Shown piece by piece: positions 35,460 through 48,590 of a DNA stretch of 64,000 bases. A model generated the notes under the pieces. That model was not told where the DNA came from. It worked only from the letters and a program-made list of their open reading frames with translations, and searched no databases. The position numbers and the translations under genes were made by a program. This stretch comes from Anoplopoma fimbria. Taxonomy: Eukaryota; Chordata; Actinopteri; Perciformes; Anoplopomatidae. The stretch is taken from the NCBI RefSeq assembly GCF_027596085.1, contig NC_072459.1:20604555-20668554 (forward strand), given 5' to 3'. Numbering within the stretch: position 1 is the first letter of the stretch; the number at the start of each line of letters is the position of its first letter.

Positions 35460-38400
35460 TATATCTGCTCGCTTTCAAACTCGTTTTCGCACACTTTAAA
35501 TCACAATACGCATGGCAATTTGTATTCTTAAATTTGTTTAGCTACTCTCTAATCTTTCCAGGGGCTTGAGTACCTCTGGTTGCGAATCACATATTAGAAG
35601 CCAGCACAACGCGCATTCAGTAATTAATCTATGGCATCCTGGCTTCCCTCCATCCATCCATTTATTACCACGCCAAAGCAAACATCCATGCACACCTGGT
35701 GAAGCCTGGAGAGGCAATTACAATCATTTGGACACAAAGGACAAAGACTCCATCAGGGCGCAGTTAAGTGGGAAATGGTGGCGGCGCAGGGGGATTGTTC
35801 AGACGTCAAAGGGATGACATCACGCAGTGACGCCACCCCATGATTTCATAGCATTCATCATCTTTCTTTCTTCCGCCTTTCTTTAAGTAGCGGCGGACTA
35901 AAGAGGCATTGATTGGTCTCGTTGATTGTACCTCAAATTTCCCGAGGCTTTCTTTTCATCATCATCACGCTGCATTACCTCATGTTGTAGCAGAGGCAAA
36001 ATAGTTCCAAGTAGAGTCCTGGATATGTTAATCCAGCACAAGAGATGAAAACAGTGACCATTCCGGAGTATAATCCGCATCGGCTATTTAGCAGATAAGA
36101 TTATGAGCCCCGGCAATGATTATATCCATAACTTAAACTCGGCATCAACATTTGCTTTTACTCTCTTTCCCCGGGAACATGGCTCAAAGGTTGTGATTGG
36201 GCTTGACAGGCATTTATTGGGTTAATGTAGGGAGGGAAAGTCTTTTCCTGTCCCGGGGGCGGGTGGAGGAACGTTGACGCTCGGAGGCTTGCAAACCTGC
36301 GAGTCAAACAGTAATGAAAACAGTTGTGACCTGATTTTCAAGGGCTGGGGAAAAACGACTTAAGAGTCGATAGGGGAAGGAGGATTTTTAGTTACAGACA
36401 AAGCATGTCAGACAACAATATGTTCGGATGATTCTTTCCTTCTTTTTTCTTTCCCTTGCCTTTTTCCTGCATTGCCTTTCATTTTCTCTCTCCCTGTTAC
36501 CTTCCCTCTCTGTTTTCTACCCGTGTATCTAATTCGGCCACCCCCTTGTCCGGCAAGGAATCGCTGTCACCCCAGGGAACAAAAGGGGCCCGAGCTCGCT
36601 CTTCGGAGCAGGAAGTTGGCGCGGGGCCAAGGGTGGAAAATCTATACTTGGTTGCATAATATAACATATCTTTACCTCAGATGAACTCTGTGAGGAGGGC
36701 CTGGCAGCTGTGAGCAAACAGAGCTGGAGGGCGGGAGTTTGTGTGTTATTAACTGACTCCGTTTGTGTGGAAGCGTGTGCGCGTTGGGTATGAGTGCGCG
36801 CTCTATGCTTCTTGTGACTTGTGTTCGCCGGCTGGCTGAGGCTGTTTTCGAGACCCCCCCTCGACAGTTGAGCAGAGTGAAGTAGAGTCAAAAACAGACC
36901 CCTCGTTGAAATAAAATCAGGAGGCCGAGGTCGAGCAGGGCTCAGGGTTAGACCCAAACACAACTCTGCAGCTTCTCAATTTTTGGCCCCGGTCAATCCA
37001 AGCCGTCCCCAGACTGCAGCTGCGCCCGTGCTCCGTGATGTAAACCTTTCTGCTCTGTTTAGGCTCAGAGAAATAGCTGCAGGATTAGTGTGCGTTAGAT
37101 GGAAAAGTTGTATATTTGACTGGAAACAAAATTCAGCGCATGGTGAGGATTATGTGTCAATGCTAAGATATAAAACGCAGATGGGGCCCGATTTTAATTC
37201 AGCGAGTTCACTGTAACAGGGGACAAATCTCCGCTCCTCAAACGCTCTTTATGGCAGTTTATGAATTTCATCTCTGCACCCGCACTTCGACTCTCTGTTA
37301 TTAAGACTTAATTAAAAAAATATTCCTCTTTTGTTCACTTTCTTTTTTTTATGTTCTCGAGCTTTGCTGAAAGGGAACGGAACCTGAAAGCGGCCGTCTG
37401 ATGTGTCAAGCCGCTGTCAGTCAGTGAGAAAAAGCCCCTCCGTGAAACTCTAAACGGGGCCCCATTATGGTCATCATCTGGAATAATGCGCAATCATCTC
37501 CGCCACCTGCAGCAAACTGCGGAAAAAGACTCTTTAAGGCCTTCTGGGCCGGCCTGTTAGGATCGTATACCAATTCACATTTACCCCATTCATCCTGTTA
37601 CTTTTTTTTTTTCATCCCTCTGTCTTATTTTTCCTTTTCCATCCGCACACCTGAATAAAAGTTTTCCCAAGCTGGAGTTAGGACTCATATGGGGACCACA
37701 AATCGACCGTATATTGCAGCCAGGCTTTGGAGATTTATGATGAAAGTGAATAGGCGTGGTGTGCAGAGGTGCATATTATTTGCCTTTATTTTAATACTTG
37801 GAGGAGCTGAAGGCCTCAAGAATGATGTAGAGGAGTGAAACAACCGCAAAATATTTTTTACTCTTTCAGCTCAGAAAGACAGACTCTAGAAAGGAACACG
37901 GCGATACGGAGGGAAAGAAGCGAAGGGGGGAAACGGGCGGGAATGAAAGAGGTCTGTGTGTTGTAAATACAGTAGAGCGGGGAGCGCTCCATGTCCTTTT
38001 TATTTCTCATTGCAGCATGATTTGTTTGATTTACTCTCTATCAATCAGCAGAGGATGTGTTTAAATGAACTTGAAGTATATTTGAGAAAGTATCTTTATA
38101 GCCGCGGCTGTTTGTATTCTCCTCTTACTTTCTTTGGAAGCGGGGCCGTGATTAAAACCGGCGATATAGGCGTATTGTGTTTCCTGGGGGATTGGAAGGA
38201 ATGCAGAATGCATCATAACCATATTACACTAGTTAGGAGCGGTACACGTTGCCAAGCCCCTGGATACAGGAGAGAGCAGACGCAGTTACACTAAAAGGGA
38301 ACCGAGTCCCAGCAAAAGAGCCAGAATCCGACAACTGCAACAACACCAGAGGACATCCGACACCGGTGGACTGTATTTGACATTTTGTAGCATACACACA

Positions 38401-38990
38401 GCACTGAAGCCTTCGCTGCGTTAAAAAAAAGCCAGCTTTTTCACTCTATGTGTAAAACTTAACAGAGGAAACCCCGACAAAAACAGATTCTGTGTGGACG
38501 TGCATCCGAGCGCCGCAGAATCCGTTTGGCATTTTTCGTTGTGAGGGAAGCATGTTGCTGGTGGGACTTTGGCCTGCACAATCCCTCCTCTGTTAAGACA
38601 ATGCAGCAGTTGTCTTCCCCTAACCTAATTACTCCCTCCCGGGGGGAGAAAGGCAACAGCACCAAATCCCATAGTTAGGAGCTCTGATCTGGGCCCTGCT
38701 GTAAGAAAAAAGGACCTCATTCATTTCCCTCCCTCATTCCACCGCACATGAACACACACACGTTCCTTTTTTTTTTTTCTGTCATTGGGTTTGACCTCAT
38801 GGAAGCTAATTATGATCCAATACTTCCTGATATTTCTCTTGATATCTGTTTTTGTTAGCATTTAGTTATTGCTGTAATTTATTGATGCAGAAGGTGAAAT
38901 TGCATCTAAAGGGTTGAGTAACGTCATTGTGACATTCTGCCATGAGTTTAGTATTAGAAACAGTCTACTGGTGCTTGTATACACTAAATA
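35460..38990. other. Intron 1, repeat-poor block with NFI site
   Basis: About 3.5 kb with no microsatellite and no recognised transposon, unusual for this window. It contains the perfect NFI palindrome at 36616-36630, a CpG-rich patch at 36560-36640, and complex stretches at 37670-37880 and 37960-38290 that look like conserved enhancers. No exon was recognised. Confidence 0.4.
36616..36630. promoter_or_regulatory. Perfect NFI consensus palindrome TTGGC-N5-GCCAA
   Basis: TTGGCGCGGGGCCAA matches the NFI dimer consensus at all ten specified bases. About 0.06 such sites would be expected by chance in 64 kb of random sequence, and it is the only perfect one I found. It lies in intron 1 of an NFI gene, in a CpG-rich, repeat-free block, so autoregulation or cross-regulation by NFI proteins is plausible. 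Confidence 0.6.
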
Positions 38991-38999
38991 AAAACCTAT

Positions 39000-40265
39000 A
39001 GTACCAACACAATACTGGGTTAACTTTACCCAGTATCAGTGGCTTATTTGGACCAAGTGTTTTTTTTTACCATTGGGTTATTTACCCTAACTAAAAAATA
39101 CGGTGATTTTGACTCAACGCAGGGTCGGTCGGGTGGGTTACTTTAAAATTGTATTCAATTACTAATTACCTGTTAAACAATATAGTCAATAAACTAATCA
39201 AAGTATCACAAAATTAAAGTAACTTGCTTCCTTGCTGTTACTTTTGGATTACCTCAATACCAAATGTGCAAAAAAAGACTAGAGAGAAGAAAAATGCCGA
39301 AATTTCACCATTATTTTCAATGAAAAGCAGTAAAGAGGAACAGCATCACGGTTCAGTGCAAGTTCTGCCTCCCGGCTGTGAATATGCTGTCATCATCCAA
39401 GGCCTCCAATCATTTGGCACATTTGTGTTTCCGGATCTTTAGGAGCAGGGGCAGTACCCACGTAAATGAATTTGAATGAACCCGGTTCGTCCTGTGTTGT
39501 GTTTGCTGCACCAGGAAATTCGAAAAGCAGTTCGCTCAGTTCCGATATACAAACCGTATTGTCACGCCTCTCGGCCAAAATAATAATCTTGATGAACTGG
39601 AAAGCGCCCAAACAAAGCTTGCACTATACTGTGATGTCGTTCCTACCTTTTTCTGCTTTATATACAAAATAATGGAGGAGAAAGCAATTCCCTTTTCACA
39701 AACCCTAGAGGCAGTTGCGTGAGACTTGTGTCATGAAGTGTGTGCATAATGCATTGTAGTATATCCTACTTTATTTTAAAATGTATATTAAAATAATTAA
39801 TCCTGTTAATAATCCCCATTTTTGCTTAATGTATTGATAATGTGATTACATCTTTTTATCTGTAACAGTATAACCTCGTTTTTGTACGTGTTCCTTTACT
39901 CCCCAAGGTTAAGTTTTATCTTAAAACTGTCACAAATGTATCGTAAGTTGTTCAAAGTGCATATAACATTCAAAACTTTGAAGGATAAACATATTATTAA
40001 CATCAGCATGAGTATAACCATAAATAACCCAATAATAGCCTGCTGTTATGTTTTTTTTAATATAAAGTTAACCCAGTATTGCATCGATTTGGACCCAGTG
40101 TTAGTGTTATTTTTTATGTTACTGTTGATTTAATATCCAAACCAAAATATACTTACAGTATAAAACACTAGCACTGGGTCATAATAACATTTGCTGCTAC
40201 ATTGACCCACAGTGGGTCATTTTATTAACCCCGGTTACAGTTACCCCGTTATTTATTTTATGTGT
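39000..40265. repeat. ACCCAGT/ACTGGGT dispersed repeat(s)
   Basis: ACAATACTGGGTTAACTTTA, CCATTGGGTTATTTACCCTA and related phrases at 39005-39140, and TTAACCCAGTATTGCATCG, GACCCAGTG and GACCCACAGTGGGTCA at 40065-40255. These GGGTT/AACCC phrases are typical of a teleost element. The two parts may be the ends of one 1.27-kb copy or two fragments; the middle is AT-rich. Confidence 0.5.
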
Positions 40266-40269
40266 ACAA

Positions 40270-41035
40270 ACTGGCAAGACAAACCAAAATGCAATTTGCA
40301 CTAAATCATATTATCTAATTATGTGTAAAAATAGACACTTTTGAAACAAACAATCTCATTTCTATTGATGCTGCTTCACGAGTATAACTTTGAACATTTA
40401 AACTAATAAAGCTGGTGTGGACGATGCCGTTAGATCTTTAGCTTCTCGCCTCTCCTTTGTTTGGCTTCTCCTTCACCCCCCCTAACCTCATCGCCGTCCT
40501 CCATCACTTACTGGCACCGCATAGAGTTTTGGAAAACCTTATTACTGTAACTTCAGACAAGGAAGTCCGCATAGGAAGCGCGGGGGGGTGGGGGTGTGTG
40601 TGTGTGTGTAGTGGCATTAACAGAGTAGAGGAAAGGGGTGTTAAAGTATTAATTCTCCCTCTACCAACCTGTTTGGTTTTGTTTATTTGCCTCTCCTCTC
40701 CCTGGAAGATTAGAACGGCCATTGTGTGGAGGCTTGGGAAATAAAGCGGGTAGTTTATATTTGGAGATTGTTGCGGTGCTGCGTTGTTGGTCTAGACTGT
40801 TAGGGGGTTTAGACGTCTCTGTTTGTTTATCTGGGAAGAGAGAACTCCGTTTGTTGCCACTGAGATCGAGACGTCCTCGGACATGTTCACGTGTACAGCA
40901 TAAAAAAACAAAAAACGTTCATTTCCATACATTTAAAATGCTTATTTTGGATTTTGTGGCAAATTTTTGTAAGCAATAAGTGTAACACATCACATGGCAC
41001 ACTCAGGGCATATAAGGAGACAGTGGTGTTTGTGT
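40270..41035. other. Intron 1, non-coding
   Basis: Nothing recognised beyond a short G/GT tract at about 40580-40610. Confidence 0.5.
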
Positions 41036-41038
41036 ATA

Positions 41039-41040
<2 letters not shown>

Positions 41041-41092
<52 letters not shown>
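41041..41092. repeat. (GT)n microsatellite
   Basis: 52-bp GT array. Confidence 0.97.
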
Positions 41093-41093
<1 letters not shown>

Positions 41094-41126
41094 TGGTCGT
41101 GAAGTGTTTGTCTTAGGCCGAGCTCC

Positions 41127-41252
<126 letters not shown>

Positions 41253-41254
41253 CT

Positions 41255-42380
41255 CCAATGTGTCCAGCCTGTGTGGACCCTTCGCCCTGTTTGTGCGGCC
41301 CGACGCTGGCCCTACGGCAGGAGCGGAAGCACCGCTTTAACAGCATTAGCAGGGTTCTTCCACTTAGTTAACCCTATCACCGTTCTACTATTCATTAGCC
41401 CCCGTATCTTTTCTTTATAGATTTAAGGTTCTCTTTCTGCACCAGTCCGTCTTTAAAACAACTTATCGCATGTGAAGTAAGGTTTTCTGTTTTTCTTTTG
41501 CTGTAAGGGACAAAAAAATCTGGGTTTCTGCACACTTCATTGCAGTTTTTATGAAAAAGTTGTTTTGGTTTTTGTTATACAACCATTGAAAGGAACGTTG
41601 GTACATTCCTCTTCATAGGCCGTAGATTACACCAACTGCCTCCTTATCTATGTTCTCTGCTGACGCTAGAAAATCAGTAGCTGCAACCTGCGAAACCTAC
41701 GGAGGTCATCTCTAGAACCCATATTCCTTTTTGGACCATCATCTTGGTTTTGGACTACAGAGACATTATAAACTAGATTATTTTATAAGCATGCAGGATT
41801 TTAAAAACAGGGTTAGGGATCATTTGAGCACTGAATACTTGCCCTAACATGGGTTGAAAAATCTTTGATTGATGCAATTTGCTGGTCTTATATGTGAAAT
41901 ACTATTGTTTTTATGTAGTTTTCAATTTTTTTGCTGTTTTGTTTTTGAGTCGGTTATCTATATTTTTATGTATTTTTTATGTACGCTGCCGTCTTGAACA
42001 GGAACCCTTAGTAAAAAAAAAAGATTTAAAATCTAATTGTGAATACCCTGGAGAAATAAATGTTAAATAAAATCAAATTAAGTTCCCTCAATTCTCTGTC
42101 TTTGTTAACTCTTTATGTCTGTCCAGTCTTTCTCCTTCTCCCACTAATTCATTAACCTCTCTTTTTCATCAAGCCCTGTGCCAACTTGTGAAACCCGCCT
42201 GTCAGTGGCCGCCATGATTGACTTTCTCTTCAGTCACATTATTAACCCCTTCCTTGCCATTTAATCTAGCAAGTTCATTAACCCCTCATTAAGATTAAGT
42301 CCCGTAAAGCCAGTGTCTCTGAAAGTGCATTGCAAGTGTTTTTTTTATTTGCTTTTGAACTCACTGTGTTTTTTTTAACA
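41255..42380. other. Intron 1, non-coding
   Basis: No exon. 41980-42070 (GCTGCCGTCTTGAACAGGAA, CTTAGTAAAAAAAAAAGATT) resembles the 3' end of a retroelement-type repeat, but this is weak. Confidence 0.35.
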
Positions 42381-42955
42381 AGGGTTGTCACGATACCAAA
42401 AATGTAATAGTTCATACCAAAACCAGTGAGATTCAATGATTCTGAATTCCCAATTTCGAACACACGATAAATTTTTTTTTTTTTAAAAACAATAAATGCT
42501 TGTGTTAGGAACAAGTCATAATGGCCTTAATAATATCAGTTTTATATTGTATATTGCTGCGAAAAAAAAAATCTCCTTTAAACAACCTGTATTTATCCAA
42601 GTTTCTTGCCAAAAATACATTTTTTACAAGATTTACATGTGAACACACCATGATAACGTTATGATTAACCTTCATCTTATACTCATTTTTACTGAACGCA
42701 TCATAATGTCAATGTAACGTTAGCTGTTAGCTACGCGGGACTGTTCTGCCCACCGGCTGCTAATGGCTAACATTATCTAGCTTTCCTCCTGACGATTTCA
42801 ACAGGATTATGTTGTTCACAACGTAGCATTGGTAGGGACAAAATAGGGTGCAATAGTGAGTTTCTACGGTGCAGCACTGTAGAAAAATGAGTGTAACATT
42901 TTGCAGAATTTTGGCTTCGACTTGGTACCAAAGTGTCAGTTCTCATGACATGTCT
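42381..42955. mobile_element. Decayed non-autonomous DNA element (GTCACGATACC termini)
   Basis: Starts AGGGTTGTCACGATACCAAA and ends CTTGGTACCAAAGTGTCAGT with TCTCATGACATGTC, imperfect inverted ends that match a common teleost element in my memory. The interior has GTTAGCTGTTAGCTACG-type sequence. No coding capacity. Confidence 0.55.
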
Positions 42956-42959
42956 AAAC

Positions 42960-45900
42960 TATGGGACCCTGGTAGTTAAATGGAGCAACACTTAATATGT
43001 TTCTAAACATATTACTAAAGGAAATTCTCCCCCTGTTCCTTTATTCTTACTTTCCTTTTTTCCCCCTCTTCCCCTCCTGTCCTTTGTCTTTGTTCTATTA
43101 GTTTTGCCAGGAGATGTCCTTCTTTATCAGGGCTCGTACAGACACATACAACCACACCTCTGTCAAACATTCGCCTTCGGTTAAGCGCTTTCTGCCCACG
43201 GAGGGCACCGCACAAAGTACAGGCCTATGGGCTTCATTCAAGAGCCATACAGGCAGGACCGCGGATCATCGGCGGTTTAATTAATAACTTATGGCTACGG
43301 CTTAAGCTCAGTTACTTGGCTAATTTGAATCGAAACGTATAAAGATAAAAAAAAAAAAAAAAGGATATAGAGACAGGAGGCAGACGCGGAGGGTGAGACA
43401 GTGGGGGTTGTGAGTTAGGGATTGCGGCGATGCATTTGCATAAAGGGCAGGGCGGCATGCCCAATGGTGGAAAAGGTTGGCATCACGCCTTTCAGACTGG
43501 CAGAGAGGGAAGACTGGAGAGAGAGAGAGACAGAGAGAGGGGGGTGGGGGGCAGTCAATAGTGCATCCCTTGTTCAGAAAGAGGAGGTCCCTAGCTGTTG
43601 GCAGGAGAGCGGGCTAAATCTCTAGTTTGATTGTGTGCTAGATTGCCCCTTTTATTTGTCTGATTGCAAAGCGTTCAACACCGCATTAGTAGTGGGCTTT
43701 ACTTTCCTGGAGCCTCTATGCAGGAGTGTTTTTTTAGTATTTTTTTCTATCTTGGCCCTGGTCTGTGATTGTGGCGCTACACGTATGATATATAGAGTTC
43801 ACATCGTGCGCAATCAACACTTCGGGCAGCTCGGGGGAAGTTTTCCGACCTGTTATATCAAGTCTGCGTCGGCCTCCTCGAGCTCTCTGTATCCTGCAAG
43901 CATCTGGCTCAGGTTGACTGGTGTTGGTTCAGCCACATGATGTGTTCTCTGTTTTTTTTTAAACTGTATGGGGGAACATTGACCAACGAGGGAGGCCTGG
44001 AGACGACTGCAGTGTGGCAGCCCCCCAAACCCCCACCCTCCTGCCGGTGGTGGTTGTGGTGATGTCATAGTAGTGGCCTGTTATTTCTGGCCCTGGGTCC
44101 ATAAGCACAGTATATGGCGTCTCTGCCCACATTGCCGGCTGGCCATTGGTGGTCATAACGACCGCTAAGAGTTTGATGCCCGCAAACGCATCGCAACCCG
44201 CGAACCTTGATAACCCTCGTGGTTTAAACTCTGCGGTGATGTGAATTGTGAAAGGAATCATTTTTTTTCAATCTCACACAGAAATCTTTTTAATTATATT
44301 TTGGGCTCTAATTTAGTCAGATAATGACTCCAAAAAATACAGGTATTTAATTAAAAATGATATCAAATGGGAAAGGATATTATATACTTAATGAAGAACT
44401 CATATTATGAGTGTATTTTTTCCTCACAGTGATGGTCATGAAGTGCAGCCGGACATTTTTCTTATAGCGTGAACTAAATTTCCAAAGATACAAACATTTT
44501 TTGGGAGCTTTTAACAAGAAAAAATTCCAATAATATTTAAAAATGCCTGCGTTCAAAAACATAATGAATTGAGATAATTAAGTATTTTATCAGCAGTATT
44601 AAAGCATTAAATTTGTTCTGCAGAAAAAAAAGAAAAAAAACTGTGTATTATTAGATCTGACATTATTAGATCAATACTGATGCATTAATCAGTCAGCAAA
44701 GTGGTGGGTCACTGGATACAGAGAATCAGGTCGAGAAAAGAAGAAAAAAATATAAATTCTGACATGAAATATTCTCTAATCTTTGCTTTTTTCTGAAATA
44801 TTAGATAATTTGACCACGCTGGAAGTTGAACATTAATTTAAGTAATAACATCTGAGAAGTTTGAGGGCGAAATCACTGTTCTGTGGAACTGCTAACCTCT
44901 CATAGATAACGGAAACATGTCAAGGAGAAACAACTAAAAACTGAAAGCAACCTCATAATCTTAGACAAAGTGTATGTTTTATGTCGGCTACCTCTTACAT
45001 GCCTGGCACACGGGAGAAGTTTCAGTTGGTTGCAATCTGCAGCCTCGCCACCAGATGCCAATAATTCCTACACACTGGCCCTTAAAGTACAGTACTTGTC
45101 TTCGGCAAATTTACTTGGTCAAATTTTTCAAATCAATCAAAAATAGATTAAAATAGAGGTCAGAAAGGGCATCATTGATCTTGAAGATAATGTTTTGTAA
45201 TATATTGTAATTATGCTGTATAAAGACATAATCTGAGAGCAGCTAAAGGCTTTAGGGAGTGCTAATAGAGTGTGCGTGTGCTCTCTTGTAAATCAATGTG
45301 AACCCAGAAGTCATGCACCTGGTGAGTGGAGGGTGGAGACAAGGCAGTATTACTCATTAACAACACAAAGCCAAACCTGGGAACTGGTAGAATTGAGTAT
45401 TAATGATGGTGTAGGTTTTAGACATTCAGGAGGATGTTTCGAATCTCGTTTGGTGCAACATAGCGCCGGTTTAGCGTCAAAACCGGACGGCGAATGCCAG
45501 CGCTCCGCTCGAGTGGTTGGCTCGTCTCGGGTTTTTGAAAACACAACCGTGTTGTTTCAGCTCACTTTCCTTTTTCCCGCGGCCTGTGTGAAAGGCTGAC
45601 TTTGGCGTCGCACACTGGTCTCTTTGAAAAAGGGGAATAAAGCCCTGCGGCTTTGTTAAGCGGCAAGTTAACACATGAACCCCGAAGATCCTTTTCATTT
45701 CACGGCGTGTTGAAATTCTAATTCCAAAACGCAGAAAAAAGGGATCTTTTCACTGGAGGGGTTATGGTGTAACATCCCTCCGCTTTGAGCCTATTGATGA
45801 ATCAACAACGTGCTTGTAATCCTCTCTGATGGGTGTCAACCACGCATCAGACCGTCTAGATCAAAGATAATGTGGTACATGGTGAAGGCTACCAGGCACA

Positions 45901-46280
45901 CTGGCTGCTTATGTGCCGTTATAATGATATGATATCTCACTTCTGGTATGATGAAATGCTTCTGACATGTTCATCAAAAATGAATCACCTCCCGTCAAAC
46001 TGAAATAGGAATGCGAGGATTAAAGAGAATGAATTTGCTAAATGCGTTTCTTTGTTGCGGGCCCGGCGCGTGGTGTTTTCCGATTACAGAGCTGTTTTTT
46101 TAACCAGGGTAGAAAATTAACACCTGCTACAAGCCAAATGCTGCTAAAAGCTGGCTGTGGTCTGGAAGTTTCCCTACTCTACCAGCCATTTTGGCAGGCT
46201 TATTCTTTTTGGATCTTGGTTGATGAAATTGTGTAAATGTTTTAACTTTTTCCCCCCCGGCTTATTAGTTAAGATTGTTA
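42960..46280. other. Intron 1, mostly unique
   Basis: No exon. Complex repeat-poor sequence at 43200-43480 includes TTTAATTAATAAC and an octamer palindrome ATGCATTTGCAT (43430-43441). An A run lies at 43347-43361. AT-rich at 44260-44800. Confidence 0.4.
43430..43441. promoter_or_regulatory. Octamer (POU) motif ATGCATTTGCAT
   Basis: Contains ATTTGCAT, the reverse complement of the ATGCAAAT octamer bound by POU factors. Single short motif, so weak evidence alone. Confidence 0.25.
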
Positions 46281-46282
46281 TA

Positions 46283-47425
46283 TTTAAAGGTCCCCATATT
46301 GTAAAAAGTGTTATGTCTTTTTTTAATTATAAAGCAGGTCTAAGTGCTATATCAATTCTGTAAAGTATTGAATTGCTCAATTCATGGCGACATACACACA
46401 GCATGTATTCAGAAAACTGGGCCTTTAAAAGAGCTGTCAGGATGTGATGTCACAAATATACAATTTATACACAATTGTACAGTTTTAAATGTAAAGAAAT
46501 GTGTCAGAGTTTATTTTGGTTGCAGTGTATAGTAATGACATCAGCGGACATGAAGTCAACATGGGCCCAAGCTGTTACCTAGCAACACAATTCGTTTGAA
46601 ATGTGCTAAAACTTTAGAAATAGAATAGGAGTAGAACGGGCATTGAGCGGTTTTCTATGGTGATTTGACTAGTACAAAAGAAAATGGCGATTTTTGTTCA
46701 TTGTTATGGTGACAACACACTTCAAGTGGGTCCGTTAAGTGTCGCTGCTCGCTGGGAAGAAGCGTGGACGCAGCCGGCTAGTGAGGTAACGTTAGGTAGC
46801 TTTAAGCTGAGAGTCCGTTATACCCGGCGCTGCTTCTGTCAACCAGCCCGCTGCTTGGCTCATTTCCTGTAACCAGTGTAGCATTAAAGCTACTAACATA
46901 GCTAACTAACCAGCTGTCCGCTAGTTTTCTAGCCAGCTAGCTAGCTTGCTAATTCCACAGAAAATGAGAAAATGATCACCAGGCGATTGCAATGGGCTTT
47001 CCTGCAAGTGACAATAGTGTGAGGACGAAGAATTAGGTTGTTAAATTTTAATCTAGCTCTCTATACCTCATAACATTACAACTCCACTGTTCATTTTATT
47101 CGTTAACTCCACCTCAGTGAGTCCGTGACTTGCCGTAAGTCAGCCTAGTTTATACATAAGTTAGCCCGCTACAACAGTCCTAATGGCAACAGTACACATA
47201 AAAAATGACCGCCACTCTGACCATTCTGATTTGAATGGGCATGTCCCTTTTACTCCTATTCATTTCAGTGGCTAAAACGGAGCGTTTCAGACAGGTTTAA
47301 TACATTCAGACCGACAGTATGAGAAAAAATAAGTTTTTTTGAACATTAAAACACGTAAACATGTTCCAGTAGAAACCCAGAAAAAAGTATGACCTTGGAA
47401 ATCAGCTTTATATGTCTCCTTTAGA
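46283..47425. mobile_element. Non-autonomous DNA transposon copy, about 1.1 kb
   Basis: Left end TTTAAAGGTCCCCATATTGT then AAAGCAGGTCTAAGTGCTAT; middle CCTAGCAACACAATTCG; then CTAAAACGGAGCGTTTCAGA, CAGTATGAGAAAAAATAAG and GTAAACATGTTCCAGTAGAA; right end TATATGTCTCCTTTAGA. The termini are imperfect inverted repeats (TAAAGG...CATAT). I recognise the ordered phrases as a frequent percomorph element. No transposase frame. Confidence 0.75.
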
Positions 47426-47429
47426 TAAA

Positions 47430-48590
47430 GTTGAGGCAAAGACACCAAAAAAGGACACCACATCGTGGTCCAGTCAGTAGTAGTGCCATAACTCAGCCCG
47501 CATTGGCAGCACACAAGCAGCAGTAGTCTGTTTGGCTGGCACGGTGAGAAAAAGCACTCGGTCATGGCTGACTGTGGTGCTGAGTCGGCCTGCCCGGGCA
47601 CGGCCTAGTCACTCACGTGCACACACGCGTTAGGGCGGGTTCCTTCATCCAGCATTACATTCCTTCTCGACGGCGTCACCGTTTGCGCACCAAGCATTTC
47701 TAACAGGTAACGCTTGTGTCGTCAAGAGGCGCGTTAACACCTTGATTTGGTAGGCCGATGCATGAGCTAGGGCAGAATATACGGCGGCGTGTTCTTCCGC
47801 CCCTCCCCCACCACCACAGCACTCATCAATACTGTCATCTGCATCCAAGAGGATCGACACGTCTCAACATGCATTCTTATGTAGGAACAGACATTGTTTT
47901 AATCAATCTCTATCACATAAAAAAACTTGTAGATGATCATATTATATTCTTCAGCACACAAAACCCTTTTGAGTTTCTCTTGTGAATTCATGTACGGGTT
48001 GCGCAGTACGTGAGTAATCTGTACTGATGGAACCAGGCCTCCATGTCACAGATGTGGGGAGGGGGGACCAGGACCAGGACCTCCAGAGCCAGAGGATGGA
48101 AGAGCCCAGTTGGGTTTTGCTGTGCAGCCAGGCATCGGAGCCCCTTTTGTGGGACAGGAATGTGCCGTGCGTGCCTCTTCCTCAGCCGGTCTGCCCCCCC
48201 CACACACTCTCTCACACACACACACACACACAGAAGGCCCACACTGGGCACGTTAGCATGCAGCCACCACAAATTGCTTGCAGATTTTTCACACATAGTA
48301 ACGTGCCGGTTTGTAAACTCGGGAGAGCATTGCTCCACTCCCTCAGAGTGTTGGGTACTTTTTTTCCATCTCTTCTGTCTTTAAATGATTAACAGGCATG
48401 ATTACTGTATAACAATGGAGGGTCATGCAGCAGGCACGTTCTGATTACAATATGAAACCGCAGCAAGCTAGAGAAGACTGGCTTTCTATGGCTTCAAGGA
48501 ACAACTTTTTGGGGGATGAAATATATAAATCATGAGGGAGAAACTTGTGTTTTAAAAAATGTTTGAGACCAGTTTTGAATCAAATATCCA
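47430..48590. other. Intron 1, non-coding
   Basis: Mixed composition, short CA run at about 48213-48231. No exon was recognised. Confidence 0.45.
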
